Shown: in pieces, positions 26,078 to 35,186 of the stretch
Layout: each line of letters begins with the position of its first letter
Numbering within the stretch: position 1 is the stretch's first letter
From: Saprospiraceae bacterium
GTDB lineage: Bacteria > Bacteroidota > Bacteroidia > Chitinophagales > Saprospiraceae
Length of the DNA stretch: 59,872 nt
Assembly: GCA_016787285.1 (NCBI GenBank)
Contig: JAEUUV010000117.1
Span: forward strand, 1-59,872
Direction of reading: 5' to 3'
The notes under the pieces: model-generated
Told to the model about the DNA's origin: nothing
Database searches by the model: none
What the model saw: only the letters and a program-made list of their open reading frames with translations
Made by a program: the position numbers and the translations under genes

Positions 26078-27289
26078 ATGCTAATTCTCATTGCCTGGCG
26101 GAATTTATGGCGGCACCGCACGCGCAGTCTGGTCATCATCGCCTCGGTGGCGCTGGGGATATGGGCGGGCGCGTTCATTGTGTCGCTGTACTACGGCATG
26201 GGCAACGAACGGGTACGCATTGCCATCGAGCAGGAGGTATCGCACCTGCAGGTACACCATCCGGGGTTTCAGGACGACCACGATGTGGCGTTCCATTTTA
26301 ACCGCGACAGCCTGGCTGCCGTGTTGCGCAAGGTGCCCGGCCTGCGGGCGTTTTCGCAGCGCCTCACGGCGATGGGCATGCTGGCCAATGCAGCCGGCAG
26401 CAACGGCGTGCAAATCAACGGCATTGACCCGGCAGCAGAATCCGATACCCGGGGGCTGCACGGGTTTGTCGTGGCCGGCGCCTACTTCGATGCCGGGCGG
26501 CGGCACCAGATTCTGGTTGGGAAAAAATTGGCCGACAAAATGAAACTCGCACCCGGAGCGAAAGTCGTGCTCACGTTTCAGGATCGGGAGCAGCACATCA
26601 CGTCGGGCGCGTTTCGCATCGCGGGCATTTACGAAACCGCCAACGCTCCGCTCGACGAGCGCAACGTGTACGTGCGGCGCGATGAGCTCGGCGACCTGCT
26701 CGGCCTGCCGGAACAGGCGACGGAAGCCGCCGTGTTGCTGCACGACGACGCGCAGGTACCGGAAGCCTTCGCGTTTTTGCGCAGCAAACTTCCCGAATTA
26801 TTGGTGGAAGACTGGCAGTCGGTGTCGCCCGAAACGGCGCTGGTGATGTCGTCCCTCGACCTCTCCTCGTTCATCATTATCGGGATCATCCTGCTGGCCC
26901 TGGCTTTCGGCATCATCAACACCATGCTCATGGCGGTGCTGGAGCGCACGCACGAGATCGGGATGCTGATGGCCGTGGGCATGACGAAAGGGCGGCTATT
27001 CGGCATGGTGGTGCTGGAAACGGCCTTTCTGACGCTGGTGGGCAGCCCCATAGGCATTGCACTGGCGCTGCTGGTGAATGCCTGGCTGTCGAAAACCGGC
27101 ATTGATCTGACCGCCGTTGCGGAAAATGTGATGAAAGGCTTCGGCTACGGAGCCGTCATTTACCCCGATCTGCCGGAAGAGAAAGTGTGGCAAATATTGG
27201 TCATCGTGTGCCTCACCGCATTGCTCGCATCGGTTTTTCCGGCCTGGAAAGCCTTGCGCATGAAGCCTGCGGAGGCGATAAGGCGCTAA
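26078..27289 (+). CDS. FtsX/LolE-type ABC transporter permease, 403 aa
   Basis: The start ATG 26078 gives MLILIAWRNLWRHRTRSLV, paralogous to the previous permease. Longer upstream extensions would translate the palindrome and are rejected. One N-terminal helix, a periplasmic domain (residues 40-265) and three C-terminal helices (FIIIGIILLALAFGIINTML, VLETAFLTLVGSPIGIAL, ILVIVCLTALLASVFPAW) are present. It ends LRMKPAEAIRR, the classic MacB/LolC ending. It pairs with the other permease and the ATPase that follows. Confidence 0.92.
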   Translation: MLILIAWRNLWRHRTRSLVIIASVALGIWAGAFIVSLYYGMGNERVRIAIEQEVSHLQVHHPGFQDDHDVAFHFNRDSLAAVLRKVPGLRAFSQRLTAMGMLANAAGSNGVQINGIDPAAESDTRGLHGFVVAGAYFDAGRRHQILVGKKLADKMKLAPGAKVVLTFQDREQHITSGAFRIAGIYETANAPLDERNVYVRRDELGDLLGLPEQATEAAVLLHDDAQVPEAFAFLRSKLPELLVEDWQSVSPETALVMSSLDLSSFIIIGIILLALAFGIINTMLMAVLERTHEIGMLMAVGMTKGRLFGMVVLETAFLTLVGSPIGIALALLVNAWLSKTGIDLTAVAENVMKGFGYGAVIYPDLPEEKVWQILVIVCLTALLASVFPAWKALRMKPAEAIRR

Positions 27290-27294
27290 AAAAC

Positions 27295-27999
27295 ATGAAA
27301 AAAACAGTCATCGACATCCACAACGTCAGCAAGGTGTACAACCCGGACACCATTCCCGTGCATGCCGTGAACAACGTACACCTGCATTTCGAGCAGGGCG
27401 AGTTCACGGCGCTGGTGGGGCCGTCCGGGTCGGGCAAAACGACCCTGCTCAACATCATCGGTGGTCTTGATGCCCCCACGCAGGGCAGCGTGATCATCAA
27501 CGGGACGGACATCACGCACCTGTCGGCCAACGCGCTAATCCGGTTTCGTCTGCACCATATCGGCTTTGTGTTTCAGTCGTACAACCTCGTGCCGGTGCTG
27601 ACGGCACGCGAAAACGTGGAGTTTATCATGCTGCTGCAGGGCGTGTCGAAAGCCGGGCGCGAACGGCGCGTGCGCGAATTGATGGCAGCTGTCGGCCTGA
27701 GCGACAAGATGGACGTGCGCCCGGCGCAACTTTCCGGCGGACAACAACAACGGGTGGCCGTGGCCCGCGCCCTGGCCTCCAAACCGCAGTTCATCCTCGC
27801 CGACGAACCTACCGCCAACCTCGACTCCCACTCCGCCGCCAACCTGCTCGACATGATGGCCCAACTCAACCGCGACGAAGGCATGACCTTCATCTTTTCC
27901 ACCCACGACGCCCGCGTGATCGAACGCGCCGGCCGCGTGATCACGCTGGTGGACGGCAGCATCGCGTCGGATACGGCGCGGGTGGAGACCGGGGTTTGA
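27295..27999 (+). CDS. LolD/MacB-type ABC transporter ATPase, 234 aa
   Basis: Energises the two permeases. The start ATG 27295, 5 bp after the permease, gives MKKTVIDIHNVSKVYNP. Walker A GPSGSGKTTLLN (about residue 44), Q-loop FVFQSYNLVPVLTARENV, signature LSGGQQQRVAVARAL, Walker B FILADEPTANLDS and H-loop FSTHD are all intact. Length and motifs fit the lipoprotein/macrolide exporter branch, which mechanically drives periplasmic release rather than import. Confidence 0.96.
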   Translation: MKKTVIDIHNVSKVYNPDTIPVHAVNNVHLHFEQGEFTALVGPSGSGKTTLLNIIGGLDAPTQGSVIINGTDITHLSANALIRFRLHHIGFVFQSYNLVPVLTARENVEFIMLLQGVSKAGRERRVRELMAAVGLSDKMDVRPAQLSGGQQQRVAVARALASKPQFILADEPTANLDSHSAANLLDMMAQLNRDEGMTFIFSTHDARVIERAGRVITLVDGSIASDTARVETGV

Positions 28000-28020
28000 T
28001 GGTTTGGGGGTTTCTGGTTT

Positions 28021-28048
28021 ACCCGCCGTAGCCTTGGCGTAGGCGGGT
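28021..28048. repeat. Short palindrome ACCCGCC...GGCGGGT
   Basis: A 28-bp GC-rich dyad with the core GCCTTGGC between the ATPase and outer-membrane gene. It matches a dispersed repeat type often seen in Bacteroidota genomes, as I recall. Confidence 0.7.
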
Positions 28049-28071
28049 GGCAAGGTTTAAAATTATGGATT

Positions 28072-29253
28072 ATGAAAGGTTTTTGGACATGGGCTGTTGC
28101 ATTGGTTTTCGGGTGTATTGCCTTGGAAACAAGCGCTCAGCCGGATTCGCTGCCGGAGGAGCAGCCCGCGCGTTTTCAGTTCGGCGGCTATCTGAAAGAC
28201 TTGCAAACCGCTGCGTTTACCCCGGAGCGAGGTTCCTTGCTGACGGGCAATTTTTTGCACAACCGCCTGAATTTCCGCTATGATTTTTCAGAAAACTTCT
28301 CAGCCCGCGTTGAGTTGCGTACCCGCCTGTTTTGGGGCGAACAGGTGCGCTGGACACCCGGTTTTTCCCAACAGGTGGACTACGAAAACGGCCTGCTGAA
28401 CCTCTCCTGGGTAGTGGCCGACGAGCCGGCCTTAGTGCTGCACACCATTGCCGACCGGCTTTCCCTGAACTGGCAAACAGGCGACTGGGACATCACCCTC
28501 GGCCGGCAACGCGTGAACTGGGGCATGAGCACCGCCTGGAACCCCAACGACCTGTTCAACGCCTACAATTTTTTTGATTTCGACTACGAGGAACGCCCTG
28601 GCAGCGACGCCCTGCGGGTGCGATACGCCACCGGCGGCATGGCAGGTTTCGACCTGGCGCTGAGCCGGGGCCGCGACGCGGGTTCCACTATTGCTGCGCT
28701 GCTGTACCGGTTCAACCGCTGGGGCTACGATTTTCAGGTGCTGGGCAGTTGGTACAAGAACGATCTGGCACTCGGCGCCGGCTGGGCGGGCAGTATCGGC
28801 GAGGCCGGATTCAAGGGCGAAGCCACCTGGTTTCAGCCCCGCAAGACAACCGGCGACAGTACCGGCGCGCTCTCGCTCACCGTAGGCGGCGACTACAGTT
28901 TCGAGGGCGGCTGGTACCTTGGTGGGTCGTTGTTGTATACATCTCTGGGCAGCAACAACAGCGAGGCGCTGATCCTGCTCGCCACGCAGCCGCTCTCGGC
29001 CAAACGGCTGATGCCGTTCCGGTACACCTTTTTGGTACAGGGCGGCAAGCAGGTCACACCGTTGTTCAGCGCCAACCTGAGCGTGATTTACAGTCCGGGC
29101 GCCAATGCGCTCATCATTTTTCCGGTGCTGACGTACTCGGTCAGCGACAACTGGGAGGCAAACCTTGTCGCACAGGCATTTTTTTCGCCGGAGGGCGACG
29201 TGTTCCAAAACCGGGGCAACGCGCTGTTCTTCCGACTGAAATGGGGGTTTTGA
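28072..29253 (+). CDS. Outer-membrane beta-barrel protein of the export operon, 393 aa
   Basis: A signal peptide ends at TSAQPDS. The mature part is made of alternating amphipathic strands (FQFGGYLKDLQTAAF, LNFRYDFSENFSARVEL, WDITLGRQRVNWGMSTAWNP) and ends in an aromatic residue (FFRLKWGF), as outer-membrane barrels do. The GRQRVNWG/NPNDLFN pattern is reminiscent of DUF1302 and alginate-export porins, which sit beside LolA-like/FtsX operons in many bacteria. It is probably the outer-membrane acceptor or exit pore of the system (inference). Start ATG 28072. Confidence 0.82.
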   Translation: MKGFWTWAVALVFGCIALETSAQPDSLPEEQPARFQFGGYLKDLQTAAFTPERGSLLTGNFLHNRLNFRYDFSENFSARVELRTRLFWGEQVRWTPGFSQQVDYENGLLNLSWVVADEPALVLHTIADRLSLNWQTGDWDITLGRQRVNWGMSTAWNPNDLFNAYNFFDFDYEERPGSDALRVRYATGGMAGFDLALSRGRDAGSTIAALLYRFNRWGYDFQVLGSWYKNDLALGAGWAGSIGEAGFKGEATWFQPRKTTGDSTGALSLTVGGDYSFEGGWYLGGSLLYTSLGSNNSEALILLATQPLSAKRLMPFRYTFLVQGGKQVTPLFSANLSVIYSPGANALIIFPVLTYSVSDNWEANLVAQAFFSPEGDVFQNRGNALFFRLKWGF

Positions 29254-29354
29254 TGGGGGGCAAGAGCCTCTAACGCGTGTGCATGCTTTTGATGCCAATT
29301 ATTGTACGACAAGATCGCGCATGAGAAAGCGGTCAGCGTCAGACCACAGGGAGC

Positions 29355-29387
29355 ATTGGTCTGACGACTACAAGTCGTCTGACCAAT
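29355..29387. repeat. Hairpin repeat ATTGGTCTGACGACT
   Basis: ATTGGTCTGACGACT (29355-29369) pairs with AGTCGTCTGACCAAT (29373-29387) with one mismatch around a 3-base loop. It lies between the barrel gene and the T9SS gene. No T-tract follows, so it is more likely a dispersed repeat than a simple terminator. Confidence 0.75.
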
Positions 29388-29456
29388 ACATGTTACAATT
29401 GCGAACTCAAGACAAGACTTTCCGTTCCTTTGCAGGCAGTTAAATCTACCCTGCCG

Positions 29457-30713
29457 ATGCTCACACGACTGCTTCTCTTCCTGCACCTGCTCGTTGCAAC
29501 CGCCGCCGCTGCTCAACCCGGCTGCCCCGATCCGCAAGCCACCAACTACGACCCCGCCGCCACCGTCAACGACGGCAGTTGCCTGTACCCGGCCACCAAC
29601 TACACACTCACGCAGGCGACCGGGCTTGACGGTACGGTGAAGGAAACTTCAGGCCTTGTCTTTGCCGGCGGCAGGTTGTGGACGCACAACGACGGCGGCA
29701 ACGAGGCAGCGCTGTACCAGATTGATTCGATTTCGTTCACCATCCTGCAAACGGTGCGTATCGGCGGGGCCACCAATGTGGACTGGGAAGACCTCGCCTT
29801 CGACGGCGTCAATTTCTACATCGGCGACTTCGGCAACAATGCGAACGGCAACCGCGACGACCTGAAAATTTACAAGTTCCCGCTTGCCGCCATTCCCGCC
29901 GGCAACGAGGTGACCGTGCCCGCCTCCGCCGTGCAACTGATCGAATTCGCCTACGAGGATCAATCGGATTTTTCGCCGCAAGGCGCCAACAACACCCGCT
30001 TTGACTGCGAGGCCATGCTGTGGCGCAACGACTCGCTGCACCTGTTCACCAAGGACTGGGTCGGCCTGCAAACAGTGCACTACACCCTGCCCGCCACGGC
30101 AGGCGCCCATATTGCCCGCAAACGCGAAACCCTGCCCGCCGACGGCCTCATCACGGGCGCCGACATTTCCGCACCGGGAGTGGTGCTGCTGCTCGGCTAC
30201 CGCACCGACAACGGCGCGCTGTTCGCCTGGCTACTGTTCGACCACGCCGGCGGTTTGTTTTTCAACGGCAACAAACGCCGCATCGGGCTGGGACTGGCGC
30301 CGTTTTTCGGCCAGGTAGAGGGAATTTGTTTTCGCGACAGCGGCAGCGGTTACATCTCGAATGAGGAACTGATCGTGACCATTCTGGGCCAGACGATCAC
30401 GATTCCGCCCCGGCTGTACCGCTTCGGCATAGCACAATGGCTGCCGCCTGTTTTCCTTCCGGCTGAAGAAGCCACGGCCAGCCAGACGCCACCTTGCCGG
30501 GTGTCGCCAAACCCGGTAGCCGCCGGGCAGTCGTTCCGGTTTGCACAAGAAATTCAGGGAAATGCCCGCGTCGAACGCTGGGATGCGCTGGGCAGGAGGA
30601 CTGATGTCGTCCGGGAAACCGATCTGGCTCCAAATGCGCCGGGGCTGTATTTTTTGCTGGTGCGTGGCGCGTCGAACGAGCTGCTTTGCACCGATAAACT
30701 ATTGGTTCGATAA
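29457..30713 (+). CDS. Secreted T9SS protein with a beta-propeller-like domain, 418 aa
   Basis: Start ATG 29457 (MLTRLLLFLHLL), signal peptide to AAAAQPG. A short Cys-bounded module (CPDPQATNYDPAA to DGSC), common just after signal peptides in marine Bacteroidota, precedes a 280-residue domain. That domain carries propeller-like repeats (ETSGLVFAGGRLWTHNDGG, VDWEDLAFDGVNFYIGDFGNN, DCEAMLWRNDSLHLFTKDW, VEGICFRDSGSGYISNEE) suggestive of an esterase-like or SdiA-regulated-type fold. It ends in a T9SS type A sorting domain (CRVSPNPVAAGQSFRF to CTDKLLVR). Substrate unknown. It converges on icd with a long hairpin between. Confidence 0.8.
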   Translation: MLTRLLLFLHLLVATAAAAQPGCPDPQATNYDPAATVNDGSCLYPATNYTLTQATGLDGTVKETSGLVFAGGRLWTHNDGGNEAALYQIDSISFTILQTVRIGGATNVDWEDLAFDGVNFYIGDFGNNANGNRDDLKIYKFPLAAIPAGNEVTVPASAVQLIEFAYEDQSDFSPQGANNTRFDCEAMLWRNDSLHLFTKDWVGLQTVHYTLPATAGAHIARKRETLPADGLITGADISAPGVVLLLGYRTDNGALFAWLLFDHAGGLFFNGNKRRIGLGLAPFFGQVEGICFRDSGSGYISNEELIVTILGQTITIPPRLYRFGIAQWLPPVFLPAEEATASQTPPCRVSPNPVAAGQSFRFAQEIQGNARVERWDALGRRTDVVRETDLAPNAPGLYFLLVRGASNELLCTDKLLVR

Positions 30714-30714
30714 A

Positions 30715-30792
30715 AGGTTTGAAGGTTTTTGGTTTGAAGGTTTCTGGTTATCGTTTAAACCAGAAACCTTCAAACCAAAAACCTTCAAACCT
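30715..30792. terminator. Perfect 35-bp inverted heptad-like repeat between converging genes
   Basis: AGGTTTGAAGGTTTTTGGTT and 15 further bases (30715-30749) are repeated exactly, inverted, at 30758-30792, with an 8-base loop. It sits between two converging stop codons (30713 and 30800), so it may end transcription from both sides. It is composed of the same GAAACC-type repeat found in gene leaders. Confidence 0.7.
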
Positions 30793-30799
30793 CAAAAAA

Positions 30800-32065
30800 T
30801 TACATATTCGCAATGATCTCATCGCCGAACTCGGAGCACTTGAGTTTGGTGGCGCCTTTCATCAGGCGTTCGAAGTCGTAGGTCACGCGTTTTTTGCGAA
30901 TGGAGCGCTCCAGGCCTTTGACGATGAGTTTGGCGGCCTTGGTCCAGCCCATGTACTCGAGCATCATCACGCCGGAAAGGATGACCGACGAGGGGTTCAC
31001 CACGTCTTTGCCGGCATACTTGGGTGCCGTGCCGTGGGTGGCCTCGAAAATGGCGTGGCCGCTCACATAGTTGATGTTGGCGCCGGGCGCGATGCCGATA
31101 CCACCAACCTGTGCGGCAAGGGCGTCGGAGAGGTAGTCGCCGTTGAGATTGAGCGTGGCCACCACGTCGTACTCGGCCGGGCGGAGCAGAATTTGCTGGA
31201 GAAATGCGTCGGCGATCACGTCCTTGACGATCATTTTGCCGGCGGCAACAGCCTCGCTTTGGGCCTTGTTGGCGGCTTCTTCGCCTTTGGCTTCCTTGAT
31301 GCGGTCGTACTCGGCCCAGGTGAATACACGGTCGCCGTACTCGCGCTCGGCAAGGGCGTAGCCCCAGTCCTTGAACTTGCCTTCGGTGAATTTCATAATG
31401 TTGCCCTTGTGTACGAGCGTCAGCGACTTGCGTTTTTGCGACAGGGCGTATTCCAGCGCCGAGCGCACGAGGCGTTCGGTGCCTTCCACCGACACCGGCT
31501 TGATACCGATGGAGGAGGTTTTCGGGAAGCGGATTTTTTTCACGCCCATTTCATTTTGCAGGAAATCGAGCACTTTTTGGCACTCCGGCGTACCGGAAAG
31601 GTATTCGATGCCGGCGTAGATGTCCTCGGTGTTTTCACGGAAGATGACCATGTCCACGAGGCCGGGTTCCTTGACCGGGCTGGGTACGCCGCGGAACCAG
31701 CGCACCGGACGCACACAGGCGTACAGGTCGAGTTGCTGGCGCAGAGCCACGTTGAGCGAGCGGATGCCGCCGCCGACAGGCGTGGTGAGCGGGCCTTTGA
31801 TGGCCACTTTGTACTCGTTGATCACGTCGAGTGTTTCCTTCGGAAGCCAGTCGCCGGTTTTGTTGAATGCTTTTTCGCCGGCGAGCACTTCGCGCCACAC
31901 GATTTTCTTTTTGCCGCCAAAGGCTTTTTCCACGGCAGCGTCGAGCACGCGCACGGAAGCCGCCCAGATGTCGGGGCCGGTGCCGTCGCCTTCGATGAAC
32001 GGAATGATGGGGTCGTTGGGCACTTTGAGTTTGCCCCGTTTGATGGTGATGGTAGATCCTTGCAT
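30800..32065 (-). CDS. icd: NADP-dependent isocitrate dehydrogenase, 421 aa
   Basis: TCA-cycle enzyme making 2-oxoglutarate, CO2 and NADPH. The start ATG 32065 gives [19 protein letters not shown]. Motifs: [40 protein letters not shown] with the regulatory/substrate Ser, [19 protein letters not shown], the metal site [18 protein letters not shown] and the cofactor region [18 protein letters not shown] with the ISO-type Lys/Tyr downstream. It matches the E. coli-like NADP enzymes. A near-consensus promoter (TAACTTCG on the minus strand, 32113-32120) lies 48 bases upstream. Confidence 0.95.
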   Translation of the reverse strand: MQGSTITIKRGKLKVPNDPIIPFIEGDGTGPDIWAASVRVLDAAVEKAFGGKKKIVWREVLAGEKAFNKTGDWLPKETLDVINEYKVAIKGPLTTPVGGGIRSLNVALRQQLDLYACVRPVRWFRGVPSPVKEPGLVDMVIFRENTEDIYAGIEYLSGTPECQKVLDFLQNEMGVKKIRFPKTSSIGIKPVSVEGTERLVRSALEYALSQKRKSLTLVHKGNIMKFTEGKFKDWGYALAEREYGDRVFTWAEYDRIKEAKGEEAANKAQSEAVAAGKMIVKDVIADAFLQQILLRPAEYDVVATLNLNGDYLSDALAAQVGGIGIAPGANINYVSGHAIFEATHGTAPKYAGKDVVNPSSVILSGVMMLEYMGWTKAAKLIVKGLERSIRKKRVTYDFERLMKGATKLKCSEFGDEIIANM

Positions 32066-32154
32066 GGAACGTGTATGTTGTCTTAGGATAGAGTGTTTGA
32101 AAAAATGCGGCGCGAAGTTAGGAAAAGGGGGTGAATTGCAGGTGGAAGGAATCT

Positions 32155-34011
32155 TCAAACCTTTTTCCCCCGCATGGCCTCGCGGATCGTGGTGTCCATG
32201 GCCCGGTGTGCCAGCGGCGACGTGTAGGCGTTCAGGTCTTCAATGGCACGGTGGATGAGGTCTTTGTCTTCGGTTTCTGTCGCGCTTTTCAGGGCGCTCA
32301 GCAGACTTTTCGTGGTTGCTTTTTCGACTTCGGAAAGTATGGTGTCGTTTTGCTGCAGAAACTTGTCGCCGGCGTGCAGCAGGTTGTTGGCTTCGTTTCG
32401 CGCCTCCAGAAGTCCGCGGATGCGCATGTCCTCGGATGCGTGGGCGATGCTGTCGAGCAACATCCGGGCCATGTCTTCCTCGCTGATGCCGTAGGTTGGC
32501 CGTATGTCAATTTCCTGCGCCACCCCGGAACGCAGTTCTTTGGCACGCACGGTCAGGATGCCGTCGGCATTGATGATGAATTGAATGTCAATCTTGGGCA
32601 AACCGGCAGGCATAGGCGGAATGCCGTGCAAGATGAACTCGCCGAGTTTCCGATTGTGCTGCACGAGGTCGCGCTCGCCCTGATACACGGCAATTTTCAG
32701 GTTCTTCTGGCCGTCCACGCTGGTGGTGTACTGACGCCCGGCCCGTCCGGGTACTTTGGAGTTGCGCGGGATAATGGTGTCCATGAGGCCTCCTACGGTT
32801 TCGATGCCGAGCGAGAGCGGGGTGATGTCGAGCAGGAGCAGGTCTTTTCGGTTGCCGGCGAGAATGTCGGCCTGAATGGCGGCGCCGAGCGCCACCACTT
32901 CGTCGGGGTCAAGGTCATCGAACGGGGACTTTCCGAACAAGCCGGCGACGCTGTTTTTTACTAACGGTACCCGCGTGCTGCCGCCTACGAGCACCACCTT
33001 GTCAATTTTTTCCGTACCGATTTTGGCGTCGCGCAGGGCATTGGCGCAGCAGTTGAGCGTGCGGCGTACGAGCGGCTCGATACCTTTTTCAAATTCGGCG
33101 CGGGTGATGCGCACGGGTTTGCCGCCAACCGAACCGGAAAATTCATCGGCACCGGACAAGGTTTTTTTGGCCGATTCGGCCGCCAGCCTGATTTCTTGCC
33201 CCAGGGATTTGTCGGTCGCCAGGTCTGCATCCGACAAGCCCAGTTGATTTGCAAACAACCCGATGACGACCTGGTCAAAATCGTCGCCGCCGAGAAAGGT
33301 GTCGCCGTTGGTGGCTAACACCTCGAAAATGCCTTCCTGAATTTGCAGAATGGAGATGTCGAACGTGCCGCCGCCGAGGTCGTACACGGCGATAGTTTCG
33401 GTTTGTGCCGGATCGAGGCCGATGCCGTAGGCAAGTGCGGCGGCAGTGGGTTCGTTCACGATGCGCAGCACGTCGAGTCCGGCAAGTTTGCCTGCGTCGC
33501 GGGTGGCCTGGCGCTGGTTGTCGTTGAAATAAGCCGGCACGGTGATGACGGCTTTGTTTACCGGCTGCCCGAGTTCTGTTTCGATGCGGCGCTTGAGTTC
33601 GCGCAGGATGTCGGCACTGAGTTCGATGGGGGTGAAATAGCGGTCATTGACCCGGATTTTGACCAACGACTCCGTGTCGTCGTCGAGGATTTTATAGCCG
33701 AAGAAACCCTGCAAGCCGGCAACGTCCCGGTAGGATTTACCCATGAGGCGCTTTACGGAATAAATCGTGTTGGCCGGGTCGGAAACGAGTTTGGCCTTGG
33801 CGGCATCACCCACGACAACCGACCTGTCTGCTGCAAAATGTACCACCGAGGGCACCAGCGCATTTTTGCCGTCGGCGCTTTTCACACAGTACGGTTGTCC
33901 GTCCTTCATGTACGCAACGAGGCTATTGGTGGTGCCAAGATCAATGCCGACGATTACATCCGCTGCTTTCGCGAGGGAGCCGTCCTGCAAGTTTATGGGT
34001 ATGATTGCCAT
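32155..34011 (-). CDS. hscA: Fe-S cluster assembly chaperone HscA (Hsp70 family), 618 aa
   Basis: An Hsp70-type ATPase that with HscB helps transfer Fe-S clusters from IscU. The start ATG 34011 gives [15 protein letters not shown], then the nucleotide-binding domain [50 protein letters not shown] and [14 protein letters not shown]. The C-terminal substrate domain ([48 protein letters not shown]) and the 618-aa length fit HscA rather than DnaK. There is no hscB, iscU or fdx nearby. The leader has a CTCAAAA-type heptad repeat. Confidence 0.9.
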   Translation of the reverse strand: MAIIPINLQDGSLAKAADVIVGIDLGTTNSLVAYMKDGQPYCVKSADGKNALVPSVVHFAADRSVVVGDAAKAKLVSDPANTIYSVKRLMGKSYRDVAGLQGFFGYKILDDDTESLVKIRVNDRYFTPIELSADILRELKRRIETELGQPVNKAVITVPAYFNDNQRQATRDAGKLAGLDVLRIVNEPTAAALAYGIGLDPAQTETIAVYDLGGGTFDISILQIQEGIFEVLATNGDTFLGGDDFDQVVIGLFANQLGLSDADLATDKSLGQEIRLAAESAKKTLSGADEFSGSVGGKPVRITRAEFEKGIEPLVRRTLNCCANALRDAKIGTEKIDKVVLVGGSTRVPLVKNSVAGLFGKSPFDDLDPDEVVALGAAIQADILAGNRKDLLLLDITPLSLGIETVGGLMDTIIPRNSKVPGRAGRQYTTSVDGQKNLKIAVYQGERDLVQHNRKLGEFILHGIPPMPAGLPKIDIQFIINADGILTVRAKELRSGVAQEIDIRPTYGISEEDMARMLLDSIAHASEDMRIRGLLEARNEANNLLHAGDKFLQQNDTILSEVEKATTKSLLSALKSATETEDKDLIHRAIEDLNAYTSPLAHRAMDTTIREAMRGKKV

Positions 34012-34017
34012 TTTGAC

Positions 34018-34062
34018 AGTTTTGAGTGTTGAGTTTTGGGTTTTGAGTCGGGTTTTGAGTTG
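34018..34062 (-). repeat. CTCAAAA-type leader repeat of hscA
   Basis: On the hscA sense strand it reads ACTCAAAACCCGACTCAAAA followed by further degenerate copies, between the -7 element at 34068-34075 and the start codon. Confidence 0.85.
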
Positions 34063-34067
34063 GGCCG

Positions 34068-34075
34068 CAAAAGTA
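34068..34075 (-). promoter_or_regulatory. -7 element of hscA
   Basis: TACTTTTG on the minus strand, a perfect TAnnTTTG match, 57 bases upstream of the hscA start. No clear -33 TTG. Confidence 0.6.
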
Positions 34076-34163
34076 TGGATTCTCGTTCCGAGGGGCGGCG
34101 GCCTGCTGCTAAACATCCCAAAAAAAGATTGGTTTGATCCGCGCGCTTTCCCACCTTTGACCC

Positions 34164-34202
34164 AACTCAAAACTCAAAACTCAAAACTCAAAACTCAAAA
34201 CC
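34164..34202 (+). repeat. CTCAAAA leader repeat of the YhhQ-type transporter
   Basis: Five exact heptads of CTCAAAA on the sense strand, ending about 10 bases before the ATG at 34213. It mirrors the hscA leader on the other side of the same divergent region. Confidence 0.9.
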
Positions 34203-34212
34203 TGTTCTTGTC

Positions 34213-35016
34213 ATGCGCGAATTTTTCTCTTCCAAATCCAACCGCCTCTGGATGGTTCTGTCCGGCTTGTTCATCAGCAACGCGCTTGTAGCGGAATTCA
34301 TGGGCGTAAAGTTGTTTTCACTCGAACGCACGTTCGGTTTTTCCGAAGTGCAGTGGACGCTTCTGGGCCAGAGCGGCTTGTCGTTCACCCTCACGGCCGG
34401 TGTGCTTTTGTGGCCGGTTGTGTTTGTAATGACCGACATTATCAACGAGTACTTCGGTCGCCGGGGTGTGCGTATGTTGTCGTACCTGACTGCCGGACTT
34501 GTAGCCTACGGCTTTTTGATGCTTTTCATGGCCATCCAACTCGACCCGGCGGAATTCTGGCGCACGGCGCACATCAAACCCTCCTGGACACCCGAACAGC
34601 AGGAAGCCATGCGGGCGCAGGTGGCCGATTACAACGCTGCCTACGCGGTGGTTTTCGGGCAAAGTATGTGGATCATCGTCGGTTCGCTCGTGGCGTTTTT
34701 GGTGGCGCAAATTGTGGATGTGGGCGTGTTTCACCGAATCAAGGCAGCTACGGGCGAGAAAAAAATCTGGCTACGGGCAACCGGCAGCACGTTGGTATCG
34801 CAGTTTTTGGACAGTTTTATCGTGGTGTTTATTGCGCTGCACATCGGGCAGCAGTTGCCGTTTATGCAGGTACTGGCTATCTCCGTGATGAGTTATTTGT
34901 ACAAGGCGGCCATGGCGGTAGCGCTAACGCCGGTGATTTACGGAGTGCATGCGTGGATTGACCGATACCTTGGTGAGTCGCTGGCAACGGAGATGAAAAC
35001 GGCGGCGCAAAAGTGA
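34213..35016 (+). CDS. yhhQ: Queuosine precursor transporter (YhhQ/VUT family), 267 aa
   Basis: An inner-membrane protein that imports preQ0/preQ1-type precursors for tRNA queuosine. It has six or so hydrophobic helices. Family hallmarks are FISNALVAEFMGVKLF at the first helix, VVFVMTDIINEYFGRRGVR, and STLVSQFLDSFIVVFIALHIG in the second half. The gene is full length and starts directly after a heptad leader. A cytoplasmic loop between helices three and four is longer than in E. coli (residues 110-150). Downstream lies a palindromic repeat element. Confidence 0.9.
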   Translation: MREFFSSKSNRLWMVLSGLFISNALVAEFMGVKLFSLERTFGFSEVQWTLLGQSGLSFTLTAGVLLWPVVFVMTDIINEYFGRRGVRMLSYLTAGLVAYGFLMLFMAIQLDPAEFWRTAHIKPSWTPEQQEAMRAQVADYNAAYAVVFGQSMWIIVGSLVAFLVAQIVDVGVFHRIKAATGEKKIWLRATGSTLVSQFLDSFIVVFIALHIGQQLPFMQVLAISVMSYLYKAAMAVALTPVIYGVHAWIDRYLGESLATEMKTAAQK

Positions 35017-35017
35017 G

Positions 35018-35186
35018 GTGCCGAGCGCGGCAACAATGGCAACGCGGATTTTACTGCCGAGCGCGGCAACAATGGCAACGCGGATTACACAGATTTTGCG
35101 GATTATCACAGATTTTTTTAAATCCGTGGTAATCTGCGTTGATCGGTGTAATCCGCGTTGCCATTGTTGCCGCGCTCGGCAGTAAA
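35018..35186. repeat. Palindromic element with perfect 41-bp arms and a duplicated arm
   Basis: TTTACTGCCGAGCGCGGCAA and 21 further bases (35050-35090) recur inverted without mismatch at 35146-35186. The inner part is an imperfect palindrome of GATTTAACAC-type sequence. An extra direct copy of the arm lies at 35018-35050. The right arm is read through by the kinase-like gene on the minus strand. Confidence 0.95.
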
